A stretch of 64,000 nt of DNA, from the NCBI RefSeq assembly GCF_014237835.1, contig NZ_JACJVI010000015.1, forward strand, positions 1-64,000, read 5' to 3'. The stretch is from Rhizobium sp. AQ_MP (GTDB lineage Bacteria > Pseudomonadota > Alphaproteobacteria > Rhizobiales > Rhizobiaceae). This document shows positions 63,514 to 64,000 of the stretch, piece after piece. Position numbers and translations under genes: made by a program. Each line of letters begins with the position of its first letter. Position 1 is the stretch's first letter. Under the pieces are notes generated by a model, which worked only from the letters and a program-made list of their open reading frames with translations, ran no database searches and was not told where the DNA came from.

Positions 63514-64000
63514 ATCCGGTCGCTGCCTTTCCTGACGACAGGATCGTCGATGCCAATCACCTCTGGCGCGTTCGGAGCGTCCAAAAGGTGCTCAAACCCT
63601 TCCCACGTTGCCTTGTCCTCAACCCAGCGGAACGGTTTTGCCGGGGGAAGTTGGCCCCGGCTTCCGCTTCGCGGCGCTATGCTAAGCCTCCTGCGGCTTC
63701 CCTTTTTCCGTCAAAACCGTGTCGAGAATTCCCGCTTTCCCGCCCCTGAAGGAGGGGCGGCGCTATGCTGAAAGCTCCGATGTTCTTCATTGTCTTTCTC
63801 GGATCTCGGACTGGCGCCGATCGATCCGAGCGATGTTTTCGCCAGATCGGCCGGAGAAGGACGCCGCATGAGCGCCGGCTGTTCGCCAAAGGCGGCCGGC
63901 GCGCGGCGGAAACCAAATCCATCCCACTGAGGAAAAGTTATGGCGCGGCTTTCGCCGCGCCGATAACGACGATCCGCCTACTTCTCCTTCGTTGTCAGAT
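63514..64000. other. Gene-free end of the window with hairpins and a direct repeat
   Basis: No supported gene. It contains a 13-bp direct repeat GCGGCGCTATGCT (63671-63683 and 63757-63769), a hairpin CCGCCCC/GGGGCGG (63740-63760) and a perfect 8-bp stem GGCGCGGC/GCCGCGCC (63942-63961). This looks like the leader of a gene beyond the window. Confidence 0.5.

Noticed and set aside
1-64000. CRISPR arrays, tRNA, rRNA genes
   Set aside because: No regular repeat-spacer pattern, tRNA cloverleaf or rRNA sequence was found on reading.

Overview
The window is a stretch of a conjugative repABC plasmid from the Rhizobiales (Rhizobium/Agrobacterium/Sinorhizobium type). The evidence is a complete repABC replicon, a pTi-style MOBQ transfer region (traG-traD-traC, a Q-type oriT, traA-traF-traB), a full traI-trbBCDEJLFGHI mating-pair operon, two TraR-type LuxR regulators and one acyl-homoserine-lactone synthase (traI). 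Typical alphaproteobacterial signals support this: a GAAC-N7-GAAC LexA box before umuD, a RepB-RepC intergenic antisense RNA, and DUF736 and WGR plasmid proteins.

Layout. 0-3.7 kb: an intact IS30-family element beside a decayed IS30 relative, then small plasmid genes (DUF736, WGR). 3.8-12.3 kb: DNA-transfer genes reading outward from the oriT at about 6.4 kb, ending at traR copy 1. 12.7-36.2 kb: an accessory catabolic island. It holds a polyamine-type ABC transporter with a TauD-like dioxygenase, an RraA-like protein and a carbon-nitrogen hydrolase; a VanZ-like protein and an EamA exporter; a polyol-type ABC transporter with a zinc dehydrogenase and a divergent AraC regulator; an ornithine-cyclodeaminase-like protein with an MmgE/PrpD protein; and an amidohydrolase co-transcribed with a degenerate response regulator, followed by a second, frameshifted regulator. 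36.4-47.5 kb: traR copy 2, then the trb operon with traI as its first gene. 47.9-51.5 kb: repABC, with two copies of a 15-bp parS-like sequence and a ctRNA.

51.7-53.7 kb is a graveyard of two related tyrosine-integrase remnants, an AAA ATPase remnant and an IS66 orfA remnant. 54.1-57.3 kb carries a XamI-like restriction-modification system with a solitary HigA-like regulator and an adjacent operator dyad. 57.4-64 kb carries an SRAP/HMCES protein, an I78-type inhibitor, a LexA-controlled umuDC pair and several small proteins of unknown function.

How it works together: TraI makes an acyl-HSL signal that TraR proteins would sense to activate tra, trb and probably rep, as in Ti plasmids. In Ti plasmids traR sits in opine catabolism operons, so the nutrient sets the timing of conjugation. 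Here the two traR-like genes bracket a block of uptake and catabolic genes that do not match a known opine operon. The most interesting hypothesis in this window is therefore an uncharacterised nutrient-gated quorum-sensing plasmid. No traM antiactivator, trbK exclusion gene or traH was recognised. All assignments come from reading the sequence and protein motifs; no database search was run.
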